In this document: positions 18,560-28,300 of the stretch, piece by piece
Layout of the letters: every line of letters starts with the position of its first letter
Position numbering within the stretch: the first letter of the stretch is position 1
NCBI GenBank assembly: GCA_964276095.1
Contig: CAXYDR010000002.1
Coordinates: 248,001 to 312,000 of the forward strand
From: GCA-2733415 sp964276095
GTDB taxonomy: Bacteria > Bacteroidota > Bacteroidia > Flavobacteriales > Flavobacteriaceae
Direction: 5' to 3'
DNA: 64,000 nt
Position numbers and translations under genes: made by a program
The notes under the pieces: model-generated
What the model saw: the letters and a program-made list of their open reading frames with translations, nothing else
Databases searched by the model: none
Told to the model about the DNA's origin: nothing

Positions 18560-19087
18560 TTGAGAAAGTTAAAAAACAGCGAGCTAAACAGAAAATCAGT
18601 AACTGAATTTAAGGATGCCAACAAAACACCTATTATTGTTATCTTAGATAATATCCGTAGTAGTAATAATGTTGGATCTGTTTTTCGTTCTAGCGATGCA
18701 TTTTTAATTGAAAAAATATATTTGTGTGGTATAACTGCTACTCCTCCTAATAAAGATATTCAACGTACTGCTCTTGGCGCTACAGATTCTGTAAATTGGG
18801 AATATGCAGAAGACACATTTACTGTTATTAAAAAGCTACAAGAAGATGGTGTTTATGTAGCCAGTATTGAACAAGCAGAAAATTCTATACTCCTAAATAA
18901 TTTTACTCCTCCCAATAATCAAAAAATGGCTATAATTATGGGGAACGAAGTAAAAGGGGTCCAACAAGAGGTTGTATCCAATTCTGACGTGTGTATTGAA
19001 ATTCCGCAACATGGAACTAAACACTCCTTAAACATTTCAGTAACTTGCGGTGTTGTGCTTTGGGATTTATTAGGTAAAATTAAATAA
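18560..19087 (+). CDS. TrmH/SpoU family RNA 2'-O-methyltransferase
   Basis: 175 residues, SPOUT-fold SAM-dependent methyltransferase. The three SpoU motifs are visible: NIRSSNNVGSVFRSSDAF, IIMGNEVKGVQQEV and IPQHGTKHSLNISVTCGVVLW. The start is TTG at 18560 (MRKLKNSELNRKSV), as no in-frame ATG exists near the conserved N-terminus. Probably methylates tRNA or rRNA; the substrate cannot be told. It ends one base before the convergent folK-kinase gene. Confidence 0.9.
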   Translation: MRKLKNSELNRKSVTEFKDANKTPIIVILDNIRSSNNVGSVFRSSDAFLIEKIYLCGITATPPNKDIQRTALGATDSVNWEYAEDTFTVIKKLQEDGVYVASIEQAENSILLNNFTPPNNQKMAIIMGNEVKGVQQEVVSNSDVCIEIPQHGTKHSLNISVTCGVVLWDLLGKIK

Positions 19088-20215
19088 TTAACTTAAAATT
19101 TCCTTTAATACTTCCAGATAATCAGATCTATTTTGCACAAAATCTAATTCAGATACGTCAATTATTTTTACATTTAAATTTGGCTGGGATTTGATAAACT
19201 CCACATAGCCTTTATTTATTTTTTCTAGATAATCGGGCTGAATATTCTGTTCATAATCCCTACCACGCTTCTTAATATTACTTAATAGCCTTTCAGTATT
19301 TTGATATAAATACACATATACATCTGGTTGATGCATGTCCTTATATATTACATTGAAAAACTTACGGTACAGTGCGAATTCATCTTCAGGTAATGTTACT
19401 TTCGCAAAGGTTAATGATTTTGATATATGATAATCTGCTACCACAAACTCTTTAAATAAATCGTATTGAGAAATATCATCTGATAATTGTTTGTACCTAT
19501 CTGCTAAAAAACTCATCTCTAACGGAAATGCAAAACGTGATTGATCTTCATAAAATTTTGGAAGAAAAGCATTATCAGCAAATCGCTCTAAGATAAATTT
19601 TGCATTAAAATCCTGAGCTATCATTTTTGCCAATGTCGTTTTACCACTTCCTATATTACCCTCAATTGCAATAAAACTAAACTTTGAAAACATATGAGCA
19701 TTAAACGGATTTTCTAATTTATCCGGATACAATATCACTTCACTAGTATCAGTGCATGATTCCAATAATTCTTTTATTGTTGTATTAAGCTTCGGATGCT
19801 TGTAATTTGACGCAATATCACATAGTGGCTGTAAAACAAATCTTCTCTCTGTTAATGCTATATGTGGTACTTGTAAATTTTCATTCTCGATTATTTCATT
19901 CTCGTAAAAAAGAATGTCAATATCAATAACTCGAGCTTGATAAGAATCTCCTATTTTATCCTTTCTGCCAAAAGATTTCTCAATCCTTTTAAAGGCTACT
20001 AAAAGATCTTTCGGAGACAAACTAGAAGTTAGTCCTACACAACAATTTAAAAAATCATCTGACTCAAAACCCCATGAACTTGTTTCATATATAGGAGATA
20101 TAGTAAGAATACTCCCCACTTCTTCATGTAATACATCAACAACCTTTTGCAAATTTTGCAATCGATTACCTTCATTGGTTCCTAAAGAAATAAATATTTT
20201 TTGTAACAAATTCAA
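19088..20215 (-). CDS. folK: FolK (HPPK) / deoxynucleoside kinase fusion
   Basis: 375 residues joining two enzymes. Residues about 5-160 are 6-hydroxymethyl-dihydropterin pyrophosphokinase (ISLGTNEGNRLQNL, and RVIDIDILFY with the metal-binding Asp pair), the pyrophosphorylation step of folate synthesis. Residues about 178-375 are a deoxynucleoside kinase with P-loop GNIGSGKTT (186-194), ERF and the lid motif KKRGRDYEQ, which phosphorylates deoxynucleosides for salvage. The start codon is TTG (20215), with another TTG two codons later; no ATG is available. The fusion is known in Bacteroidota. It complements the thyA/DHFR pair at 3.6-6.2 kb. Confidence 0.92.
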   Translation of the reverse strand: MNLLQKIFISLGTNEGNRLQNLQKVVDVLHEEVGSILTISPIYETSSWGFESDDFLNCCVGLTSSLSPKDLLVAFKRIEKSFGRKDKIGDSYQARVIDIDILFYENEIIENENLQVPHIALTERRFVLQPLCDIASNYKHPKLNTTIKELLESCTDTSEVILYPDKLENPFNAHMFSKFSFIAIEGNIGSGKTTLAKMIAQDFNAKFILERFADNAFLPKFYEDQSRFAFPLEMSFLADRYKQLSDDISQYDLFKEFVVADYHISKSLTFAKVTLPEDEFALYRKFFNVIYKDMHQPDVYVYLYQNTERLLSNIKKRGRDYEQNIQPDYLEKINKGYVEFIKSQPNLNVKIIDVSELDFVQNRSDYLEVLKEILS

Positions 20216-20318
20216 TAAAATACAGACTTATTATTTAACAATTATTGTGGTTCACAAAACTACAGAAATTTTAATCTTAAAACGTCCTTTTTTGGACAAT
20301 AACCTTAAATATATATAA

Positions 20319-22094
20319 ATGAATTTTTTAAAAAGAGTTTTATCAACAGTTGTAGGAATTGGAGTTTTTCTGGGGCTTTGCTTTTTCTTTCTTATAATTA
20401 TTGGAGCTGCAATAGGTGGTGGAAATGAAAATAAAGTAACCGTAGAAGACAACTCTGTCCTAAAACTGAACTTAGATAAGGAAATACCAGACTATGCAGG
20501 TAAATTTGATTATGGTGAGTTGAATGAATTATTTAAAGGTAACAAAAAACACAATGGTTTATTCAATGTAATTGATGCTATTAAATATGCAACTACTGAT
20601 AACAAAATAAAAGGTATCAGCATTGTAAATAATAATTTAAAAGCCGGAATGGCTCAAACTAAAGCTTTAAGAGATGCTTTAGTTGATTTTAAAAAATCAG
20701 GGAAATTCATTTTAGCTTATGGTGATGTCATCGGTCAAAAAGATTATTACTTAAATTCTGTTGCAGATTCAATTTACTTAAACCCTGTAGGCGCTTTAGA
20801 TTTTAAAGGTTTAGCTACGGAAATATTATACTATAAAGATTTTCAAGACAAGTATGGTATTAAAATGGAAGTTATCAGACATGGGAAATATAAAAGTGCT
20901 GTAGAACCTTACTTAGCACAAGAAATGAGTGATGCTAACCGTGAGCAAATTTCTGTATTCTTAAACTCTATCTGGTCAGAAATGAAAAAGGAAATTGGAG
21001 CTAGTAGAAATGTTTCTATAGCACAATTAGATACAATTGCTGATAATTTATTAGCACGAAATGCTAAAAAAGCAGTTGCTTCAAAACTAATCGACAAACT
21101 AATTTACATTGATGAGTTTAATGATATTATCAAAAACAAACTTGGTGTAGCTAATGATGAGGATTACGAATCAATTGGAATTTATGATTATGCTGAACAC
21201 ACTGCTAAGAAAAATCGCTCTAAGCAAATTAAAATAAAAGACAAAATAGCTGTTATCTATGCACAAGGACAAATTATGTATGGTGAAGGTGATGAAAAAA
21301 CAATTGGTCAAGGTGTTATTAATAAAGCATTAAAAAATGCTCGTGAAGATGATAAGGTTAAAGCAATAGTTTTACGTGTAAACTCTCCAGGAGGTAGTGC
21401 TTTAGCTAGTGAATTAATTTGGAGAGAAATTGAACTAACCAAAGCTGTTAAACCAGTAATTGTCTCAATGGGTAATTTAGCAGCTTCTGGAGGGTATTAT
21501 ATCGCTTGTAACGCTAATAAAATTATCGCTGAACCAAGTACAATTACTGGAAGTATTGGTGTATTTGGAACTTTACCTAACGCTCATGAATTCATGAATG
21601 ACATTGGTATAAATGCTGAACAAGTTACGACTAATAAGAACTCAATCGATTATAGTTTCTTTGAGCCAATGAAAGATGACCAAAGAGCTATTATTAAAGA
21701 AGGTGTTGTTGACATTTATGAATTATTCACTAACCGTGTTGCTACAGGAAGAGGTATGAAGCAAGAAGCTGTACATGAAATTGCTCAAGGAAGAGTTTGG
21801 ACAGGAGCTGATGCATTAAATATTGGTTTAGTAGATGAATTAGGAGGATTAGATTTAGCCTTAACTAGAGCAGCAGAAGCAGCTGAACTTGAAGAATATA
21901 AAATAAAAGAATTACCTATCTATAAAAAAGATTTTGAAAAAATGTTTGAAAGCTTTGGGTTGGTGAAAACTAAAGAGGATTTACTAAAAGAAGAGTTAGG
22001 AATACATAACTACCGTATTTTAACCAAAATGAAAAACATTACTCAAATGCAAGGAACACAAATGTTATTGCCTTATGATATTGAAATAAAATAA
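20319..22094 (+). CDS. sppA: Signal peptide peptidase SppA, 67K type
   Basis: 591 residues, membrane-anchored serine protease that degrades cleaved signal peptides. One N-terminal membrane helix (VVGIGVFLGLCFFFLIIIG), then tandem ClpP-like domains. The catalytic Lys is in GKYKSAVEPY (Lys192) and the Ser in NLAASGGYYIA (Ser390), the Lys-Ser dyad split over the two halves as in the long SppA form. Stand-alone gene with a terminator. High confidence. Confidence 0.94.
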   Translation: MNFLKRVLSTVVGIGVFLGLCFFFLIIIGAAIGGGNENKVTVEDNSVLKLNLDKEIPDYAGKFDYGELNELFKGNKKHNGLFNVIDAIKYATTDNKIKGISIVNNNLKAGMAQTKALRDALVDFKKSGKFILAYGDVIGQKDYYLNSVADSIYLNPVGALDFKGLATEILYYKDFQDKYGIKMEVIRHGKYKSAVEPYLAQEMSDANREQISVFLNSIWSEMKKEIGASRNVSIAQLDTIADNLLARNAKKAVASKLIDKLIYIDEFNDIIKNKLGVANDEDYESIGIYDYAEHTAKKNRSKQIKIKDKIAVIYAQGQIMYGEGDEKTIGQGVINKALKNAREDDKVKAIVLRVNSPGGSALASELIWREIELTKAVKPVIVSMGNLAASGGYYIACNANKIIAEPSTITGSIGVFGTLPNAHEFMNDIGINAEQVTTNKNSIDYSFFEPMKDDQRAIIKEGVVDIYELFTNRVATGRGMKQEAVHEIAQGRVWTGADALNIGLVDELGGLDLALTRAAEAAELEEYKIKELPIYKKDFEKMFESFGLVKTKEDLLKEELGIHNYRILTKMKNITQMQGTQMLLPYDIEIK

Positions 22095-22118
22095 GCAACA
22101 ACTAATACTGCCTTTATG

Positions 22119-22154
22119 AAAAAAGCCTTTGAAAAATACTTCAAAGGCTTTTTT
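22119..22154. terminator. Bidirectional terminator between sppA and metK
   Basis: AAAAAAGCCTTTGAA / TTCAAAGGCTTTTTT with a 6-nt loop between convergent genes; T-rich tail on both strands. Confidence 0.88.
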
Positions 22155-22178
22155 ATTATTAAGATATGAAGCTTCCAA

Positions 22179-23432
22179 TTATAATCCGAAAGCAGTCTTT
22201 ACTTTTTCTACATAATCTAATTTTTCCCAAGTAAACAATTCAACTTCAATATTTTTAGTTGCTCCGTTTGGTTGCGAGAATGTTTTGGTTACAGTTTCAT
22301 TTTTACGCCCCATATGTCCGTAAGCGGCAGTTTCAAGGTACATAGGATTACGCAATTTTAAACGCTCTTCAATTGCTGCTGGACGCATATCAAATACCTT
22401 AGCTATTTTTTCAGAAATCTCACCATCGGTCATGTTAAATGGACAAGTACCATAAGTGTCAACAAAAATTCCCATTGGTTCTACTACTCCAATTGCATAA
22501 GAAACTTGCACTAAAATTTCATCACAAATACCTGCTGCAACTAAATTTTTAGCGATATGACGCGTTGCATACGCAGCACTTCTATCTACTTTACTTGGAT
22601 CTTTTCCTGAAAAAGCACCACCACCGTGAGCTCCTTTTCCTCCATAAGTATCAACAATAATCTTACGACCTGTTAATCCAGTATCTCCATGAGGCCCACC
22701 AATAACAAACTTTCCTGTTGGGTTAATGTGATACTTTATATCGCTATTAAATAACTCTTGCAATTCTGCAGGTAATTGAGCAACTACTCTTGGAATTAAT
22801 ATTTCAACAATATCTTTTCTAATTTTAGCTAACATTTCATCGTCTTGGCCAAAATCATCATGTTGTGTAGAAACCACAATTGCATCAATACGTTGTGGTG
22901 TATTATCATCAGAATACTCAATTGTCACCTGACTTTTAGCGTCTGGACGTAAATAAGTAATATCAGTATTTTCTCTACGTAATACTGCTAATTCTTTTAA
23001 TATTCTATGAGATAAATCTAAAGCTAAAGGCATAAAGTTTTCAGTTTCACGAGTAGCATAACCAAACATCATTCCTTGGTCTCCTGCTCCTTGTTCTTCC
23101 TTTGTTGCTCTATCTACTCCTCTATTAATATCGTCTGACTGTTCATGAATTGCAGAAAACACTCCACAAGAATTCCCATCAAACATATACTCACTTTTTG
23201 TATATCCAATTTTATTAATCGTTTCTCTAGCAATTTTTTGAACATCTAAATAAGTAGTTGATTTTACTTCTCCTGCTAAAACAACTTGCCCTGTAGTTAC
23301 TAATGTTTCACAAGCAACTTTAGAATCTTTATCAAATGCTAAAAAATTATCGATTAATGCATCACTAATTTGATCTGCTACTTTATCTGGGTGTCCTTCT
23401 GAAACTGATTCAGAGGTAAATAAATATGCCAT
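22179..23432 (-). CDS. metK: S-adenosylmethionine synthetase
   Basis: 417 residues. Makes SAM from methionine and ATP. Motifs: FTSESVSEGHPDKVADQISD at the N-terminus, GAGDQGMMFGYA, GPHGDTGLTGRK and GGGAFSGKDPSKVDRSAAY, with conserved metal- and K+-binding residues. The gene has an unusually long 5' leader (about 190 nt from the predicted promoter) containing a SAM-II type aptamer, so its expression is probably reduced when SAM is high. High confidence. Confidence 0.97.
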   Translation of the reverse strand: MAYLFTSESVSEGHPDKVADQISDALIDNFLAFDKDSKVACETLVTTGQVVLAGEVKSTTYLDVQKIARETINKIGYTKSEYMFDGNSCGVFSAIHEQSDDINRGVDRATKEEQGAGDQGMMFGYATRETENFMPLALDLSHRILKELAVLRRENTDITYLRPDAKSQVTIEYSDDNTPQRIDAIVVSTQHDDFGQDDEMLAKIRKDIVEILIPRVVAQLPAELQELFNSDIKYHINPTGKFVIGGPHGDTGLTGRKIIVDTYGGKGAHGGGAFSGKDPSKVDRSAAYATRHIAKNLVAAGICDEILVQVSYAIGVVEPMGIFVDTYGTCPFNMTDGEISEKIAKVFDMRPAAIEERLKLRNPMYLETAAYGHMGRKNETVTKTFSQPNGATKNIEVELFTWEKLDYVEKVKTAFGL

Positions 23433-23559
23433 ACTATCTTCCTATTTTTCTGACTCTCAACACAATAATCCTGAGAGATTAGTATTCACTCGTTTTCGTA
23501 AAACCTATTACGTTATTAAAGTATTCAGAAAATTTGACGGAAAAGTCTAAAGAAGTTTA

Positions 23560-23610
23560 CACTGCTTTAGCTTTTTTTTACGAGGTCGCAATCAGTCAAA
23601 TCTTTCCTCA
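23560..23610 (-). ncRNA. SAM-II riboswitch upstream of metK
   Basis: Read on the minus strand, GAGG pairs with CCTC (P1) around GATTTGACTGATTGC. ACTG then pairs with CAGT (P2, H-type pseudoknot), and the conserved AGCTAAAG lies between them. This matches the SAM-II pattern GAUUU-AC-AUUGC-(P1')-A-rich-GCUAAA as known from the metX-leader crystal structure. A promoter sits just upstream. The aptamer's CTAAAG (23565-23570) can alternatively pair with CTTTAG (23547-23552), and CTCTCA/TGAGAG forms a hairpin at 23454-23477 closer to the ATG. These are candidate expression elements. Riboswitch identity is confident; the mechanism is inferred. Confidence 0.82.
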
Positions 23611-23628
23611 ACAATAATAATTAAGGTG

Positions 23629-23658
23629 CAAAACTACATAATTACTATTTAGAAACAA
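23629..23658 (-). promoter_or_regulatory. metK: metK promoter
   Basis: Minus strand TTG (23656-23658), 19-nt spacer, TAGTTTTG (23629-23636): a full match to the Bacteroidota consensus. It is about 20 nt before the riboswitch. Confidence 0.75.
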
Positions 23659-23766
23659 GCACTTTTTAAAAAAAAACTAATTCATTAATATACATTTATG
23701 ATAAAAATCAACTAATAGTATTATAAAATTCATGATTTTTGCAGTAGTTAAATTAAAGATCATAAC

Positions 23767-24828
23767 ATGATTACTACAGATATCATCATTATTGGAGCTG
23801 GACCTACAGGTTTATTTACTGTATTTGAAGCTGGTTTATTAAAATTAAAATGTCACTTAATTGATGCTTTACCACAAGCTGGTGGTCAATGTTCGGAGAT
23901 ATACCCTAAGAAACCTATTTATGACATCCCTGCTTTTCCGGAAGTTTTGGCTGGTGATTTAGTTGATAATTTAATGGAACAAATAAAAGCTTTTGAACCT
24001 GGTTTTACTTTAGGAGAAAGAGCAGATACTATTGATAAACAAGACGACGGTACATTTATTGTTACTACAAATAAAGGAACCAAACACAAAGCTCCAGTAG
24101 TTGCCATTGCAGGTGGATTAGGTTCGTTTGAACCTCGTAAACCTCCGATTCCAAATATTGCGGATTTTGAAGACAAAGGAGTTGCTTATATTATTAGGGA
24201 TCCTGAAGTATATAGAGATAAAAAAGTGGTTATTGCTGGAGGTGGAGATTCTGCTCTAGATTGGTCAATATTTTTAGCTGATGTAGCGTCAGAAGTTACT
24301 TTAGTACATCGAAGAAATGACTTTAGAGGAGCTTTAGACTCTGTTGAAAAAGTTGCTGAATTAGCTAAAATCGGTAAGATAAATTTAATAACCGAAGCAG
24401 AAGTAAAAGAGATTCATGGTAATACTACAGTTGAAAGTGTTATTATAAAACATAAAACTGAAGGAGAATTTAGTATAGAAACCGATTGTTTTATTCCTTT
24501 ATTTGGATTGTTACCTAAATTAGGTCCAATTGCAGATTGGGGATTAGAAATAGAAAAAAATGCGATTAAAGTAAATAACGCCTTAGACTACCAAACCAAT
24601 ATTGAAGGTATTTATGCTATTGGTGATGTAAACACTTATCCTGGTAAATTAAAATTGATATTATGCGGATTTCACGAAGCTACTTTAATGTGTCAAAGTG
24701 CATACAAACGTATCAATCCTGGTAAAAAGTATGTTATGAAATATACTACGGTTGGTGGGGTAACTGGATTTGATGGCTCTAAAAAAATAGCCAAAAAAGA
24801 ACAAGTATTAAATATTAAAGACCTATAA
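23767..24828 (+). CDS. Ferredoxin--NADP reductase-type flavin oxidoreductase (copy 1)
   Basis: 353 residues, thioredoxin-reductase-like FAD/NAD(P)H fold but without the redox CxxC. FAD site GAGPTG (residues 10-15), AGGQCSEIYPKKPIYDIP, NAD(P) site VIAGGGDSALDW, and the FAD C-terminal motif YAIGDVNTYPGKLKLI. This is the type of ferredoxin-NADP reductase found in Bacillus YumC and green sulfur bacteria. A 2Fe-2S ferredoxin gene follows 69 bp downstream and is its likely partner. A second, mostly identical copy lies at 57552-58637 in the sulfite-reduction cluster. Confidence 0.9.
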   Translation: MITTDIIIIGAGPTGLFTVFEAGLLKLKCHLIDALPQAGGQCSEIYPKKPIYDIPAFPEVLAGDLVDNLMEQIKAFEPGFTLGERADTIDKQDDGTFIVTTNKGTKHKAPVVAIAGGLGSFEPRKPPIPNIADFEDKGVAYIIRDPEVYRDKKVVIAGGGDSALDWSIFLADVASEVTLVHRRNDFRGALDSVEKVAELAKIGKINLITEAEVKEIHGNTTVESVIIKHKTEGEFSIETDCFIPLFGLLPKLGPIADWGLEIEKNAIKVNNALDYQTNIEGIYAIGDVNTYPGKLKLILCGFHEATLMCQSAYKRINPGKKYVMKYTTVGGVTGFDGSKKIAKKEQVLNIKDL

Positions 24829-24897
24829 TAGGTGTTAAATTTCAAATGTTAGATCTCATTTATATGATAAATCTAATCTAACTAAAAATTAAACAGA

Positions 24898-25230
24898 ATG
24901 TCAGACGTAATACTAAAAATAACCGATAGAGAAGGAAACTTACATGAAGTAGAAGCTCCTACGGATATGGCTATGAATTTAATGGAAGTCATTAAAGGTT
25001 TTGAATTAGTCCCTGAAGGAACTATAGGAACATGTGGCGGAATGGCCATGTGTGCATCATGCCAATGCTATGTAACTTCGACTCATGAATTACCAGAAAT
25101 GGAATATGACGAAGAAGCAATGCTTGCTGAAGCTTTTAATGTAGAAGACAATTCTCGTTTAGGATGTCAACTGCATATTACTCCTGAAATGGAAGGATTG
25201 GAAGTTACTTTGGCTCCTGAAGAAATGTAG
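24898..25230 (+). CDS. 2Fe-2S ferredoxin
   Basis: 110 residues, adrenodoxin/ISC-type ferredoxin. Cluster ligands are Cys46, Cys52, Cys55 and Cys90 (GTCGGMAMCASCQC and LGCQLH); Cys57 is extra. Very acidic C-terminal half, typical for docking to a basic reductase. Most likely the electron carrier between the upstream reductase and acceptors such as the siroheme sulfite reductase. A degraded second copy is found at 58659-58715. Confidence 0.92.
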   Translation: MSDVILKITDREGNLHEVEAPTDMAMNLMEVIKGFELVPEGTIGTCGGMAMCASCQCYVTSTHELPEMEYDEEAMLAEAFNVEDNSRLGCQLHITPEMEGLEVTLAPEEM

Positions 25231-25250
25231 GTTCTTTTGAAATTATCACA

Positions 25251-25288
25251 ATAAAAAATGCCACGATGTACATCGTGGCATTTTTTAT
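25251..25288. terminator. Bidirectional terminator after the ferredoxin gene
   Basis: A perfect 38-bp palindrome with core TGCCACGATG / CATCGTGGCA, flanked by A6 on the left and T6 on the right. It works for both convergent genes. Confidence 0.9.
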
Positions 25289-25306
25289 TTATAAATTATT
25301 AGTTAA

Positions 25307-28300
25307 TTACTCAATAATCATTCTCTTAGTTACTTTAGCAGATGCTGATTGTATTGAAATAAAATACATTCCTTTTGCTAAGGTTCTTAAGTTTATTTCT
25401 TGGGTATTGTCAAAATTTTCTAATGATATCGTTTGCACCATTTTTCCTAACATATCAATCACTTCCAATTTTTTTAATTGTTCTTGACCTGAATAGTTCA
25501 ATGTGAAATTACCTTTGTTAGGGTTAGGATAAATACTAGACAAAACACTTAAAAGTGTTATTTCCTGAGTACTTAAAACAGTGGTTGCTGCTCTTATGTC
25601 AAAATTATAAGGACCTTCTCCTACATCATTATTTGCTATACTTATACTAGCATTACTAATTCCAACGGTCGCAGTTGAAAAAGTAATTTCAAAAGTAGTA
25701 GAATTACCTGGAGAAATAACCGTCGCTGGAGCAGAAGTAACAGAAAAATCTGCAGCATCTACACCAGTAATACTAATTGTTGTTGTACCATTCAAAACTA
25801 ATTGTTCCGTATTTGTACTAAATACTGTAAAACTTTTAACTATAGTATTCCCTACTTCAACTGATCCAAAATCTGTGTTATCATTAATTTCTGGGGTAGT
25901 ATCTCCATCTACTATTGATACTGCATTTCCTTGTATATCTATTTCCGCTGTTGGAGGTGATTGCCATTTTTGACCAAAAACTTCATCTTCTCCATCTCCA
26001 GGTATGTTATCATCACCTTCCCAAACAATAAAATAAGATCCATCTGTACTGTTGTATGCTTGTTTTGGTTTTTGAGCCATATAAGTGTTTACCCCGTTTA
26101 CGTCCCCCATATCACTTACTCTACTTTGTGTTTCTAAAACTGCATAATTAGTAGCATCAAAAGTTGTTGCAAAAATATCCCATGCAGCACTTCCAGGCTC
26201 TTCTGATTGAAAAGTAACTAAAATTTGTTGATGAGTAGCATTATAAACAACATCAGAATATGAGCTTGTTTCTTCACCATCACCATCAACACCTGCAAAA
26301 CTAACTTGAAATTCACCTCCTACTAAAGTACCTGAAGCATTTAATCGTTGCCCATATATTTCCTCTTCATTATCAGTATTTACATGGTCTGATTGGTATA
26401 CTATAAAATATTCATTTAAAATAGGGTTATATTCTACTCTAGCATTATCTGCATCCCTGCCAGCACCAACATTTGTTACTTGGGTAAGACTACCCAATGT
26501 TCCAGTTGAAGTTACTATTCTTGACCAGACATTATTATCATTATTTGTAGGGAAATCAGCATGATATGCTACTAAATATTCATTTGATATTGGGTTATAT
26601 GCTATAGAAGGAACACTTCCATATTGTGAATCAGGTACTGTTACCCCTGTTTGACTTAATTGAATTTCAGCACCTAAACCACCTACCAAAACTCCAGCAG
26701 ATGTTAATCGTTGTCCATAAATATTATAGTCTGATGTAGCGCTCGTTGCATTCGCTTGCCAAACTGCAAAATACTCTCCACTTGTTGTATTAACCTCAAT
26801 AGTTGGAGTACTTAGATAATAGGTGTTATTTCCGTCAGGTCCATTTTGTGAAATTCTAATTTCATTTCCTAATCCATTCACTAAAGTCCCATCAGGGTTT
26901 ACCAGATGACCATACATTTCGGTGTCTCCGTCTAACTGATCTGCACGCCACACAACCATATATTGGTTTGTTATAGGATTAAAAACTATTTTAGGATCAG
27001 CAGCATCTACAGCAATGTTTCCATCAACTCCAGTTACTGAAATTCTAAATTCTCCGCCAATTAACACTCCAGCATTACTAACAAACTGACCAAAAATTTC
27101 CTCATCACTATTAATCATCTCTTTTTCAAAAACAACTAAGAAACGATCTAAGGTAGGATCATACGCAACACCTGGATCTTCATTGTCTAAAGATTGACCT
27201 GTAGCATGAGTCGTAATTCTAATATCATTGGTTCCTGTTTCTCCACTAGATACGTTTCCTTCACCCTGTATATTAAAAGTATATATACCTTCATCAGAAT
27301 CATTAGAGTTTATGGTTACAGTAGCAGTTCTTGTACCTAATACCGTTGGATCAAACCTAATAACAAAATAAGAGCTACTTACTGCATCTATAGGAGAAAT
27401 AGCATCTGTTTGAAGTATGAAGTCTGCTGCATTAGCTCCCGAAACAATTACTTTTGGAGCACCAGATATTGTTAAGGAAGCTCCTCCTAAATTTCTAGCA
27501 AAAAAATAATGATCTTTATAGTTATTATTTAAAGCAACAGCTCCAAAACTTGTATTATCAATAGTATCTGGAGTAGTGTCATTATTGGAAATACTTATAT
27601 TATTTCCTTGAATATCTATTTCTGCCAAACCAGCTGGGTTAGCTGTAACCGTAGCTAATGCTATTCCATATGGGTCTGCCACAGTGTTGTTTAAAACTGT
27701 AACGCCAGAACCATCTAAGTTAGCACTTCTTACATTGTCAAAGCTACTATGAGTATCTGTCCAATATAATTTATTATTAGGAACATCTATAACTAAACTC
27801 CTAGGAGACAATACATACGTACTGTTTAAAATAGTACTTACCCCACCTGAACCATCACTATTTTTTCTATAAATACCATCTGCAGTATTTGACGCCCAGT
27901 ATATATGACCGTTAACACTATCCACTTGAATACCATAAACAGTTCCCATATTACTAGGTGTTCCGGAAGAGGCTACATATTCAGTATGTAAGGTTGTTAC
28001 ACCTGAACCATCTAGATTTGCTTTTTTAATATAATAGGTATTTGAAAAATCCCCTGTATTATAAAAGCGCTCTACCCAGAATAATTCACTTCCACTAATG
28101 GTCATATTTCTTAAATACACATCTGCAGTAAGATTAATAATTGTTTCCACATTACTACCGTCTAAATTGGCTCTTTTTAATTCCTGATACTCAATCCAGT
28201 ATAATTTTGAATTTGTTTCATCTACTGCTAAATTATACATTGTAACAGAGGATGTGTATAATTCTTGTTCTAGAGTTCCATCAAAGTTTTTCTTATAAAT

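Noticed and set aside
23433..23766. TPP riboswitch, because of CTGAGAG near 23471
   Set aside because: The remaining TPP landmarks are missing; on the other strand the region fits SAM-II and a simple hairpin.
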